A DNA stretch of 64,000 nucleotides from Loxodes magnus (Eukaryota; Ciliophora; Karyorelictea; Loxodida; Loxodidae), in NCBI GenBank assembly GCA_946699065.1, contig CAMPDV010001582.1, positions 38,762 through 102,761 on the forward strand. The letters run 5' to 3'. The notes beneath the pieces were generated by a model. It was not told the origin of the DNA and ran no database searches. It was given only the letters and a program-made list of their open reading frames with translations. Below are positions 1 to 11,147 of this stretch, piece after piece. The stretch's first letter is position 1. Each line of letters begins with the position of its first letter. A program made the position numbers and the translations under genes.

Positions 1-93
1 CTACTAAATAACATATCAATAAAATGGAAGAAAATTAGGCTTTTATAAAAAATTACAATGTTAATTCAAAATAGCTAAGAGACTTTATATTAT

Positions 94-430
94 CTAACTT
101 TTGAAGAAGAACTAATTTCTAAACTATAATTTAAAGCAGATACGTTGTACTTGACTAAGAACTTGATAAAGGATAGATTGACAGTCAAGTAGTTAAAATT
201 AGCATTGATAAGAGATTATTAAAGATATATAGCAGAAAATATCTCTATATTATAATTTAATTTTATGACTAAAATAAATAACATTAAAAAAATAGGTTCA
301 TCTTGAAATGAGGGGACAAAAAAAGAAATTTTAATTTATGAACCTGGGTGGAAAAGAGGCTCTTAACTAAATCAACAAGGAAAAAAAATTATTTTAGATC
401 AAGATAATCACTAAAGAGAAGTAGCGTCAA
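94..430 (+). pseudogene. LINE ORF segment upstream of the endonuclease
   Basis: With TAA/TAG as Gln and TGA as Trp this stretch is open and protein-like, beginning LTFEEELISKL and reaching PGWKRGSQLNQQG before the endonuclease. It is in a different frame from the endonuclease domain that follows directly. It may be the end of ORF1 or the N-terminus of ORF2 with a frameshift. A second frame with an ATG at 24 is also open and leads in phase into the endonuclease, so the true start is undecided. Confidence 0.4.
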
Positions 431-431
431 T

Positions 432-1125
432 CAAATTAAGATTGGATATGTCAACATAAATGGATTAGCAAGTAAACTATATAAAATAGAAGAATTCATA
501 AGAGAAAATAGTATTGACATTTTTCAATTAATGAAACTTGGTAAAAACAAGATTTCCATCCAATATTAATATAAGGTTATAAGACTTATTACAAAAATTC
601 AGGAAAAGGAGGAGTGTATGTCTAGTTATTAAAGAAGAACTCAATAGTACTGAAGAAACTAATATAATTGATATATCCTAGAATCGATTTATCATAGCCA
701 AACTAGATAATATATTAATTACGTCCAGTTACATGCCAGATAATAGCTAAAATGAGAACATAAAAAACCAAGCATATAACTATATTAATTTGCTACTTAA
801 TCAATTCCTAAATAGCCCACATATTCTAATGGGAGATTTCAATGCTCCCCTATAAGATTATGGAGATAATCCTAATAATGACTATGATAATACAAACAGA
901 TTCTAGGAACTTCTTATTCAGAAGTATCTTGAAATAGTAAATAATATGAAAAACAACATTTGCATACATAAAGGAACATATTTTATGTATTACAATGACT
1001 ATATTGTAATAAATAATCACCTGAATATTAATCAATTTGAAAACTTCTAGGTTCATTATAACTAACTATTTACTGATCACATACCAATTACGGTAAATTT
1101 TCTCTTCAACACAATTCTCTATTTG
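432..1125 (+). pseudogene. LINE endonuclease (EEP/AP-type) domain, frameshifted
   Basis: Endonuclease/exonuclease/phosphatase fold of a LINE ORF2, the enzyme that nicks the target DNA. Visible motifs in order are IKIGYVNINGLASKLYKIEE (N-terminal strand with the Asn), NETW with the metal-binding Glu (about 528), GKGGVYV (about 607), LMGDFNAP (about 832) and TDHIPITVNF (about 1072) with the catalytic Asp-His. Several Gln positions are TAA or TAG. At least one single-base frameshift lies near 526, between the first two motifs, so the copy is dead. Confidence 0.8.
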
Positions 1126-1136
1126 GACATAATTAC

Positions 1137-2262
1137 CTAAAGAAAATATAAAATTAGCAGGCCACAAGACCCTATTGACAGATAAAAATATTAAGAATCT
1201 TTTTTTTTGAAACTTATAATGAATTTTTCAAATTGATAGGAATAATTTAGAGGATTAATACTAATGTATTAAACGCAATATATAATATAATGCAGATGTA
1301 ATATTAGGTTCATTTATTCCAGACCCTAAATATAATAAACTTACAAAAGACCTCATGAAGAAGTATATTGAAGTTAAAAGAGCTAATCAAGTATATAAAG
1401 AAACTCACACGAAGTTTGGAAGAATTAATTAATAAGTAATTCCCTTTTTAAGAACAATTGGTAAGAAGGATATTAATATAGAGATTAAGTAACAAGACTA
1501 TCTGAATGTTACGAAATAGATATTAATAATTAGGAATATAGTAGTAGCTTTAATACTTTTACAAAATATATTAAAAGTAAGATTCAACATTAATTTTATG
1601 AAGTAACTATTAAAAGACTAAAAAGAATGACCACTGTAAAGTTATTTATAGAATAATTAGAATAATAATAATTCCCGTAAATTACCTATCCAAAACTAAA
1701 TAAATAGTATCGAAAAGAAATAATTAGTATATACAAACTCAGAACCTGAAGTTACAATTCTCGCAAGGATCTTTAAGACAGACATTATTTAGTTGAGAAT
1801 TCCCATTGTATATGTGGAGATTTGATTAATTTGAACATATTCTGGAATGCGATTGCTATATAGATATGCGAGAATGGTTAATAACAAAAATTGGAAAATG
1901 CGACATTAGAAAATTAATAACCTATGACCAAATTATATCAATTAATTTCCAAAAAACAAATTAGAATACATTTATCTGCAAATTAAAATTTTTCATAGGA
2001 TGTTACTTAAAAGGAGATTAGAATTATTCGAATTAGAAAAAAAACTTATAATAAGAAAGTTCTGAGACTAAGGGTAAAGAAGCGAAAGAGCAAAATAAAG
2101 ATGAAGAGAATAATGAAAATAAGGAAGGAAAAGAAGAACAAGAAGAAAAAGATGAGCAAGTGGAAGATTAGAATGAATAAACTGATAACGAAGATAATAA
2201 AGCTGAAGAAGAAGACGAAGTAGAAAGTTTTTGAGTTGAAAAACTTTAAAAAAACATTATAA
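1137..2262 (+). pseudogene. LINE ORF2 C-terminal remnant: linker, CCHC-like motif, acidic tail
   Basis: The linker (QRKYKISR, then GSFIPDPKYNK) aligns with the array LINE at 6640-6860. The Cys/His motif reads HCICGD, a frameshift, then FDQFEHILEC and YIDMREWL. This is the C-x-C ... H-x4-C motif found after the RT of several LINE clades. The Trp of REWL is TGG here, but TGA in the paralogous fragments at 7410 and 29453. The tail is Glu/Asp/Lys-rich (2085-2240). The RT domain is absent. Confidence 0.75.
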
Positions 2263-2333
2263 CAACTTTAATTGAAGGAAGTAATTCCAACAATGAAAAG
2301 ATGTCTCAAGACTCTTTTAGTTAAATTTAAATA

Positions 2334-4449
2334 AAGAACAACATGTGTAAGAGAAGGATTTAGATTAGCTATCTATAATTAAATATTGCACTAGTGTTGG
2401 GAATACTAGTTGATTTTTGCCTTTCATTATAATATCAGTAATGCTAGCTCCAATTTAACAAAAAAAATTCTACTTAGTAAAAAGATAAAAATTACACCAT
2501 TTAATCTTTATTCTCAAAATCAGAGCAAAGAAATAAATCTGAAGTAAGATAACTATTTATTAAAAATTAAGAGTTGTCAAGATAATCAAAATCTTGCTTA
2601 CTTATGAATATTTGCAAATAGATATTATAATTGATGATTTCAAAGAGTTTAATAAGCATAGCAATATTTAAATAAAAATGTTTATTCTAAGAATGCCTTT
2701 AAAGAATGCAGTCATGTCAACAGTAAAAAGATTTGCTAAATTAATAAAAGATATATAAAACATTTTCTCTTTAATAATATACGCTAAATACAATAGATAT
2801 CTAATTTAAGAAACTATTTCAATCTAAAAACTAATTACTTATACATATAATTTTTAATATGAACTGAATCATCGATATATCAAATTCAATTTAATAAACT
2901 TTGCTTAAGTAAATAGGAATTTGATACATTTGAGTACATTTTCAAGTGTAATCTTTTTACAAATATTTAAAATTTTTTTTAATAAACTTAAAATAATTAA
3001 TGGAAAATAGTGTAAAAAACTTTTTTTATATGATTAAACTATATGAAATCGTTTTCAAAAGATAAGATAATTAAATTAAATAAGTACATAAAAATATTTA
3101 AATAATATTTAGAAGACCATTAGAGATTTTAAGAACTAGAGTAAATAGAAAATAGATTATATTAAAAACCCATAAACAGATTTAATGAGCTAAAAAATTC
3201 TTTATCAAGAGGAGAGTGAAAGAGAACCATGAATGAAATATACAAACTTTTAAATTTAGCTTAATTTGCCTGGTTAAATGCCAATAATTATACAATTATG
3301 TCTCAATATTTAAAATATTTAAACTCTTATAGTTTATTATTATTACTTATTATTTAAACTTTTAAATAGTGAATAAGATTTTTAAATTATTTTAATAATT
3401 ATCATTTATTTTATTATTTTTAAGCTAAAATATGAAAATTTTCTAATATAATTCTTGATATATATCAATAATAAAAATGATAGGATAAATAAAATTTAAT
3501 CTTTTAGCATTTATAATATTAAAGGATAGTTTTAGTTAAAATATGTTTTTAAATAAAAGAAATAAAGTAATTTAATTATAGTTAAATATTTTATGTAAGT
3601 ATAATTTTCTTATTATTAGCAAATTAATAATAATGACTTATATTTAAATTTCTTTAACTAACAATGATAAAATAATTAATTTTACATAATTATACTAAGT
3701 TTAATTAAATTTTGATATATAAATTAATAATTTATACTTAACTTTAAAATATAATAAAAGTTAGTTAAGATTATTATTATAATTACTTATATTACTTAGA
3801 ACTAAAAATTATACATTCATTAAATTTATAATTATTGATAATTCTTTATTAATTTTATTTTATACAGTTATCTCTAAAGATATGTTTAACTATATTTACT
3901 TTTTAATTTACTAAATTATTGTTTTAATTATTGTAGACATTAATTATTAAATGTGAACTTTTATATTTTTATAATCTAGTAATCAAATGCTTATTGTTAA
4001 CCAATTATTTAAAACTCTTATCAAAATTATGAAAAGCATCCTATTTATTAGTTTTAAATTAATACAAAGATAATTAATTCTAGCTAAGCATATAATTATT
4101 GAATTATTTTAGATTTTTGATATAGTATTTTTAATATTAATATCTTACTATTATAAAGGATTATTTTAAACTATATTTTGCTATCATTTAGAATTTATAT
4201 TATTAAAGTAATAAAGCTAAGGTTCTCTTTAGTTTACTTAGAACTTAAATTCCTTTTAGATATTTCTTCCTTTATATTATCTATGTTTTATTAATTGTAG
4301 TTAAATAAAGAGTTCTTTAAATGGCTTGATTAGCAATTTAATTAGTTTTTAGAACTTAAATTTTAATATTTATTTATAAAAATAAATGGTATAAATTAAA
4401 GCTATTTAGTAATAATATTTCAATTTAATAATAGAGTTATTGTATGAAA
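2334..4449. other. AT-rich DNA without recognisable genes
   Basis: No coding pattern, RNA gene or structured repeat was recognised. The stretch recurs in units 2 (24369-26489) and 3 (46219-48349) with more small indels than the genic parts. Confidence 0.6.
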
Positions 4450-6900
4450 CTGTTTATTTAAATTTTAAATTAAAAGAGTTTTTTGAAATCTATAACTGCA
4501 TGAATTGCTTCCTTCAATTATAGACATTAGTAAATGTTTTTAATGCTTTTTAATTATAATCTTGATTTCATAAATTTTAAATTACTCTTGTTATAGTCTC
4601 TCTTTTATGTCTTCCTTTTTTACTTTTTTCATTTCTAAAAATCTAATCTTCTTGATATAAGTTACTTGTGAAATACTTTTATTTATAAATCTAAATATCC
4701 CAAATAAGACTTTGGAAAGAAGTTTATAAGTATTTAATCATATATTATAAAGCGTCTTAAGTCATAATACTCAATCTTTTACGATAGTCAATCTCTTATA
4801 TTAGAATAGTATATACATCTAAAAATGTGCTAAATTTTACCATACTCTCCACACATACAGTAGGGATTATCAATAGGATAATGATGATCTTAAAGATATT
4901 TTCGAAAACTATAAGATTGGGTTCTAAGCTTATATATACTGATAATTTCTTGTCTAAATTATTTGTTCAATTTAGTGTAAGTAATTACTAGAATTGGTTA
5001 AGATATGAAATTGTTTAGTATATATTTTAGCTTTTTCATTCTCTTAAAATTTTGAGTAGCTGTATTATAGAAATATTATTGTATTTTGTCTCTTATATAT
5101 TTAGTAAAAATTTTTTAATTTGTACTAATCTTAGAATTCTACTGATCGATACTATAGAGGTCTGATAATTGCTAAACTTGATCATAGCATTGAAATCCTT
5201 TTTTTCAGTTGGTAATGAAAAGAGAGTCTATTGTCGACGTTGGAAAATCAATATTTTCTTATTTCATTTTATAATAGAATTAAAAAAACTTTATTGCCAT
5301 AATGTGTTTGAAAGATAACCAGTTTAAATCTATGAAGCATAACTTATTTATGTGCTTAAAGTGCTTTTCTTGAAATCATTCTCATATTTGATTCAATTCT
5401 ATTCAAAACTCAAGTTATTCCTCTCTGAATACACCATGGTACTAGTTCTCTCCATATTCTGCTTTAGGTAATGTAAAAAGTCTGCATAAAGTTTTAAAAT
5501 GTCAAGAAATCACATTCTTATATCTCATAAGTTAAAAACAGCTTTTTCATTGCAACTAAATACTTGATCACGACTTCTCTACAATGAGAATTAAAATTCT
5601 TCTTCTAATGTAGCATTACATCTAAATATGTTACTTGTTCCTTTTAAATAATTGGTTAATTAACTAATCATAAATTTAAATTTTATTATTTCTAATGTTT
5701 CTTTAAAATTTAGATGCATTCAGATTTGATAAATTTGATCTTTAATTGATTTTATGTAAAAATGCTTACCTTTAGCACGTTTCCGATAGTTATCAATTAT
5801 TTGTTATATTATTCAAATTTATTAAGTTGCTTATCTAATTTTTATAAATCCCATTTATGTAGGGTGAATCAAATTTCTCTAATAAAGCAGATTGCAAATT
5901 CTTTTTGTTAAAGCTTTATCATATAGTTTTATAATAATATTAATAAGAGAAACAGGTAATCAGTTTTTCCAGTCATCTTTGATTCCTTTTTTAAATATTG
6001 AAATTATCGCCAATGTATTTAATTCCTAAGAGATTCTTCCAAATCTTAGCATATTATTCAGAAAAGAGTGAAGAATTATTATCAAATATTATCCACCATA
6101 TTTCAGAAATTCACCTTTTATTCTGTCTGAATCAGCTGATTTTCCATTCGTAATTTCTTGTATTTCTTGTATGGTAAAAAGATAAAATCCTAATAAATAT
6201 GAGAGTTGATAATTTTTAATTTCCTATATGCTATCTTATATTTTATCTATTTTTTAATTACTGAGAATTATATTATTTAGTTAGATTAAAATTTTTCTAA
6301 AAAATAAATTCTTCCATGACTCAATGGATTTATTTTTGATTTCTTAATCAAAGTTCATTTAATTTATTATTTTAGGGTTTTTAATTTTCTTAGTATGTGA
6401 AAATATTTCTTTAGCATCTCCATTTAGAAGTAAAAGTTTCTTTTTTGCTTTGTTTTTTCAAAATTTCACAAATTAGAATTGAAGTCATTCAGAATGTCGT
6501 TTCACTTTTTCATGAATATTAGTTACTTATTAGTTTATTCTTCCAGATATAATGTATGCTTCTTATATACTGAGTTAGCCCTTTTAGGCCTACATATTTC
6601 TTAGTAAGATCTCGAGGAAATTTGTTATAACTTGAGTCTGGAATAAAGGATCCCAATGTTTAATCAGCATATTATTAGATGTTATTTTTGATAAATTCAT
6701 ATTAAACTTCAAGATTATCTTAATCTATCTAAAAGAATTCTAGATAAGTTTGCAGGAAAGATTCTAAATATTTTTGACAATATATTGTATCTTATAACCT
6801 ATTTATTTTATATTTCCTCAAATTCTTGCTCATCTTCAATTAATCTCATATAAAATTAAGTTTTGTTTTATAAATAAATTTGCAGAAAAAAATTATCTTT
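4450..6900 (-). mobile_element. LINE ORF2 on the minus strand, RT catalytic core deleted (unit 1)
   Basis: Reading leftwards from about 6860: the linker (LRKYKINR, then GSFIPDSSYNK near 6640), RT region 0 (GKSADSDRIKGEFLKY, about 6150-6105), RT regions 1-2 (ISIFKKGIKDDWKN, then WLPVSLINIII, about 6005-5940) and QMGFIKIR (about 5850). The element then jumps directly to sequence that lies beyond the catalytic motifs. The C-terminal motif NPYCMCGEYG...IQHIFRC is at about 4880-4840. The W of NWLPVSL and of the RDW after the Cys/His motif is TGA. About 400 bp holding RT motifs A to C, still present in unit 3 at 50010-50410, are missing here. There is no endonuclease domain, so the copy is also 5'-truncated. 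Confidence 0.8.
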
Positions 6901-7168
6901 TTAAGCTATAATATCATCTTATCACTGTTTATCTTATAAAAGAATTGTTTTAATAATTAAGTTTTTATCTTTAAATAATCTAGCAATTTTCAGTTGATAT
7001 CATACTTTATGAATAAATATAATTACAATCTTTAAAATATTAATAAAATAGATAAATAAACAATAAATAATGACTATTTAATTAGAAAATGAATATGAAA
7101 ACATTTTAATTTAATTTCTTGATAAGATATTTTAAATTTAAATAAGTGTTTAATCTTTTAAAAATCAT

Positions 7169-7999
7169 ATTTATTAAACCACTACAGAACAATTTTAAAA
7201 CCTAAGATAATTCCCCAAAATAACATACACGAAATTAAACAAAAAATATTTGAAAGAAATAATTTGCATCTATAAGATTAGAAGCCAGTCTTACGCATTT
7301 CGAAAGACTCTGAAAGATCGAAATTATATTATTGAAAATCCTTTTTGTATATGCGGAGAATATGACACTCTCCAACATGTAATGGAATGTATATATTACA
7401 TTGATATAAGAGAATGATTGGTCTCCAAAATTGGTTAATGTGATATTTTTAAACTAATAAATTACGATTAACTATATATAAACTCTTTTCCTAAGAAAAA
7501 TAGAAATTGTGGATGAATAAATAAAAATATTCATTCAAATGTTTATCAAAAGGAGGCAAGAAATTCTATAACAAGAGAAAGAAGAAGAGCAATACGAGAA
7601 ATAATAAAAAGAAGCAAATCTAAGAATAGAAAATTTTAATGAAGAGAATGAAGAATAATAAAATCAAGAAACAAAGAATAAGATGTCCAACAAAATTAGA
7701 TGAAAAATGATGAGGAAGAAGAAGATTGGAACGAAGAGGAAAACGATAGCGAAGATGAAGAAGAAGAAGATTGACAACAGAAAATAGAAAAAAATGAAAG
7801 TTAGCTTGAAAATGAACAAGAAAGGAGATACTCAGAAGAAAAAAAACCTAAACTAGAAAATTAGTTCTGAAGAGCAATAAACTTGATATATAATAACATT
7901 TAAAAACAATATAATACCTTCAATTGGAAGAACATATTCTGAAAATTGAAGGTACCACAAATTTTTTTAGTTAAATTAAATTTAATTTATTAAATCACT
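7169..7999 (+). mobile_element. 5'-truncated LINE 3' fragment with 15-bp target-site duplication (unit 1)
   Basis: An 801-bp insertion (7184-7984) is flanked by ATTTATTAAACCACT at 7169-7183 and ATTTATTAAATCACT at 7985-7999. Unit 3 has a single uninterrupted copy of this site at 51830-51844. The insert codes for the ORF2 C-terminus: KKYLKEIICIYKIRSQSYAF, CICGEYDTLQHVMEC, IREWLVSKIG and a tail rich in Glu/Asp (DEEEEDW, NDSEDEEEED). TGA occurs at the Trp of REWL and again in the tail. Severe 5' truncation with a long TSD is the usual outcome of target-primed reverse transcription. Confidence 0.9.
7915..7954 (+). other. Hairpin in LINE 3' UTR
   Basis: Perfect 11-bp inverted repeat TACCTTCAATT (7915-7925) and AATTGAAGGTA (7944-7954) with an 18-nt loop, about 30 nt before the LINE 3' end. 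Unit 2 has it at 29958-29997. The other LINEs carry a related AATTGAAGGAAG element (2269-2288 plus strand, 4502-4520 minus strand). It may be the 3' structure recognised by the LINE's own RT. Confidence 0.6.
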
Positions 8000-9271
8000 T
8001 TAAATATTATTATGTTTTGAATATTTAGTATCTTAAATTAAAAATTACTATATTGTATAATAACCAAACATTTATTAAAGGAATGTGAAATTAAAAATTA
8101 TAATTTAGTTGTCTAATAATTTAGCATATAACAAAAATAGTTCATTATTAAGGTTGTTTATGAAATTGTGTACTATTAGCATTATTGGCTTAGTAGAAAC
8201 TTTGCTTTTTATTATGCTATATATGTTTCTTTTTATATTGTACGAAATATTTCCCATTTTTTATAGATATAATTATAATAGTTATTAACTTACACTTTGT
8301 ATATTATTTTAATTAATACAAAAAATTAAAGCTTTTCTTTTAACCTTTTTTGATATAATGAAGGTATATTGATTTCTTAATTATTTACACTTTCATTTTG
8401 CTAATTCTTATTATTTAATATTAGAATATAATTTTATTCTTATTTTAGATGGAATATAAGATAATTTACAAGAAAGTGAAGATTTTTATAATTTTGCATA
8501 TATTCAAATTATTTATATAGTTTACTAGCAAATGCTTTTTATATGATAAATAATCAATCTATTTTTTAAAAAAGCTTTCAGCTTTAATAAAATAGCTTCA
8601 TTAGAAATTCAAATTTTAAGATTAATAAATAAAATCGATTTTCTACATGCACAGTAGATATGCTTAAGTTGCTTATAATCAGAAAGTTTATCTTTAAAGC
8701 TTTTCTTTTAATATTACAGAATGAGAAAAATTTTAAAGAGAAAAAATACTTAATATAGCAATTTTTCTTAAAAACTTGTTTTCCTCTTCTAAATTAACAT
8801 CTTTTCGCAAACTAAAAACAGATAGTTAGTCGTAATAAGCTCTTTTCAAAACTCTTTTACTAATCTTAAATTTTTAATATTTTTATAATTATTATAATAA
8901 AGCAGAATATTTTTAAACTTGATTAATAAATTTTTGTTTCTATATTTTATATAGTTAGGTTAGATACATTATTTAGATCCTTGTTTAATTCCTTTTTTTA
9001 GATTCTTTGTAAATTGGCCTAAAATTTATTATTACAGATGCATTATACCTCATTTTTTTTATTTGATTGATCATATTTTTATAAAGAGATTTTTTAGCTC
9101 TTTTTAGATTAGTTATTTTTAAAAATTTACAATATCCATTAAAAAAATAGTTTTAAGCCCTCTTATAAAAAAAAATTTTACTGATTTTGTTTCTTCAAAA
9201 ATTGTAATTTATTTTTTTATCTTTACTTCTTAAAAGTCATTTAAAAAACTTTTCAAATCTTTTAAAATTCT
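8000..9271. other. AT-rich DNA without recognisable genes
   Basis: Nothing recognised. It repeats at 30043-31308 and 51845-53118 with high identity. Confidence 0.5.
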
Positions 9272-9360
9272 ATCCTTTAAGAAAAGGATTTATCCACCCG
9301 AAATTCTTTTGTAGCGTATAACTCAGAGCGAAAAAAGGATAATTTTTTCACGATTTCATG
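9272..9360. other. Box A: inverted repeat plus diverged copy of the B/C box (unit 1)
   Basis: A 7-bp inverted repeat, ATCCTTT/AAAGGAT (9272-9289), precedes CCGAAATTCTTTTGTAGCGT and CTCAGAGCGAAAAAAGG. This matches the core of boxes B and C (CTTTGGTAGTGTAAAACGCT then GAGCAAAAAAAC) at roughly two bases in three. GC content is locally higher than around it. Conserved in units 2 and 3. Function unknown. Confidence 0.5.
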
Positions 9361-9790
9361 GTTATTTTATTATATCTCCTTTTTTCTTGAGATCCTTTTC
9401 ATTTAAGTAAATTCATATAATATTAAAAATTTTAAAACAAATTTTTTCATTTACTCAAAAAGATGTTCAAAATTAAAAATTGTATTTTTTCCAAAGCATA
9501 AACAATAAATTTTTTTTATAATTTCAAACATAATTAACCTTATCAAAAATATACTTTTAAATAAAAAAGAAAAAAGTTTTGATGAAAATTTTTCAAAAAA
9601 TTTTCTTAAAAACAAATTTTTTTTTTTAATTTTTACAAAAGACCATTTCTACAAAAAAAATTTCCAAATTCTATTTTAATATAAAATTTTTTTTAATTCC
9701 TATTTTTTCTCAAAAATTTTATATATTTGGAATTTTTTCTTGAAATTTTATTCCTATTTTAAAATTTTTATCCCGAAATCATTAAATTTA

Positions 9791-9947
9791 TTCCGTGCCG
9801 AAAATCTTTGGTAGTGTAAAACGCTGAGCAAAAAAACAAAATTTTTATTTTCATGAAATTTAAGCTCTAAAATTGAAAGATAATGATAAATAAAAAACTT
9901 AATATCAAAAAATTTTATAATCCAATCGGAAACGAAACATATTAAAA
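9791..9947. repeat. Box B, ~155-bp direct repeat of box C (unit 1)
   Basis: Begins TTCCGTGCCGAAAATC, contains TTTGGTAGTGTAAAACGCTG and ends with AATCGGAAACGAAACATATT. It is a near copy of box C 665 bp downstream, and both are preceded by the same 40-bp motif. Present in all three units. It could be a control element or a small non-coding transcript; no known family is recognised. Confidence 0.7.
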
Positions 9948-10295
9948 TAAAAATTTATTATTGAACTTAAACACAAGAATAAACAAATTTAAATAAATTT
10001 ATAAACATATAACTTAAAAAACTAAATTACCATCCAAAAATTCAAAATTTTTTTAGTTTTAAGTCTATTTAAAAAAAAAACCTTTTTTACATATTAAAAA
10101 AATGTATCCCGTCCCAGAAATATTTATCAAAAAAAGTTTTCAAAAAAATTCCTTAAAAAAAATTTAAAGATTTTTAAAATTAATTTCCAAATTTAATTTC
10201 AAAAACGATTTTAGATAATTATTTTCGAAATTATTTTAGAAACGCTTTTCTAAGAAGTTTTAAAAACTTTTTTTAAAATTACTTTCAAAATTTTT

Positions 10296-10454
10296 ATTCC
10301 TATAATGAATTTTTTATCCCAAAATAAAAAAATTTATTCCTATTTAGATTTTTTTATCCCAAATAAAAAAATTTATTCCTATTTAGAATTTTTTATCCTG
10401 AAATAAAAAAATTTATTCCTATTTAGAATTTTTTATCCCAAAATAAAAAAATTT
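10296..10454. repeat. 40-bp tandem repeat, four copies (unit 1)
   Basis: Copies start at 10296, 10336, 10375 and 10415, each ATTCCTATTTAGAATTTTTT followed by ATCCCAAAAT and an A/T run. Units 2 and 3 have three copies each (32331-32450, 54127-54246). A single diverged copy precedes box B. The array leads directly into box C, whose first bases (ATTCCG) continue the repeat. Confidence 0.85.
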
Positions 10455-10455
10455 A

Positions 10456-10610
10456 TTCCGTCCCAGATATCTTTGGTAGTGTAAAACGCTGAGCAAAAAA
10501 ACAAAATTTTTATTTTCATGAAATTTAAACTCTAAAATCGAAAATAATGATAAATAAAAAACTTAATTTCAGAAAATTTTATAATCCAATCGGAAACGAA
10601 ACATATTAAA
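10456..10610. repeat. Box C, ~155-bp direct repeat of box B (unit 1)
   Basis: Begins TTCCGTCCCAGATATC, shares TTTGGTAGTGTAAAACGCTG with box B and ends AACGAAACATATTAAA. It lies about 540 bp past the 3' end of the WD40 gene. The same order (40-mers, box C, spacer, WD40 3' end) holds in all units. Confidence 0.7.
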
Positions 10611-11147
10611 CTTAAATATTAAAATTTTATAATATCAATAAATAATTAATAATTAATAATAATTAATAAATAATAAAAAAACAAAATTTAATTTAATTTA
10701 AAATAAATACTTAATTAAATTTTTTAAATTATAATCAAGATTATTAACTTACTTTAACCTTATAAATAATATTTTAACCACTTCACAAAAAAAATGATAA
10801 TTTATACTCAACTTGAAATTTTTACTAAATCTAAAAATTAATCCATAAAATTTTATAGCATAAATTTAAACTTTAACTTATTTCATTCTTTCATTTTACA
10901 AAATTATATTTTAAATATTTTTAAACATCACCCAGTTTAAATCAACATACCTCACTAATTTCTATAACCTATCACTCAACCTTTTTTTTAAACTAATAAT
11001 ATTTAAGAATATAACAAATTTTTAATTAATAAATTAAAAAACTTAATATAACTAAAAACATTATTAACATTAAACATTCATTTAAATACATTACCAATAT
11101 CTTATATCTTTAATCGTAAAATTAAATTAAGTCAAATAGCAAGTTAC
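10611..11147. other. AT-rich spacer downstream of the WD40 gene, strongly G-poor
   Basis: Very few G on the plus strand while C is common, so base composition is strand-asymmetric. It starts with AATAATTAAT-type low-complexity sequence. No gene recognised. Confidence 0.5.

Larger units (their letters stand above)
1..2333 (+). mobile_element. Non-LTR (LINE) retrotransposon, 3' part, RT domain deleted
   Basis: This is a degenerate LINE running left to right. In order it has an N-terminal ORF piece, an AP-type endonuclease domain (about 432-1125), a linker with GSFIPDPKYNK (about 1310), a C-terminal Cys/His motif (about 1795-1880), a Glu/Asp-rich tail (about 2085-2240) and a short 3' UTR ending near TTTTAGTTAAATTT at 2320. 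The reverse-transcriptase core expected between linker and Cys/His motif is missing: only ~350 bp lie there instead of ~1 kb or more. The linker, Cys/His motif and tail match the LINEs inside the array, so it is the same family. Its 3' end coincides exactly with the left edge of the 22-kb array. Its 5' end may lie outside the window. Confidence 0.8.

Noticed and set aside
850-1056. Minus-strand 68-aa frame
   Set aside because: Antisense to the LINE endonuclease domain, whose catalytic motifs are on the plus strand.
9700-10610. CRISPR-like array from the 40-bp repeats
   Set aside because: Repeats are contiguous without spacers and the DNA is eukaryotic; no cas genes.
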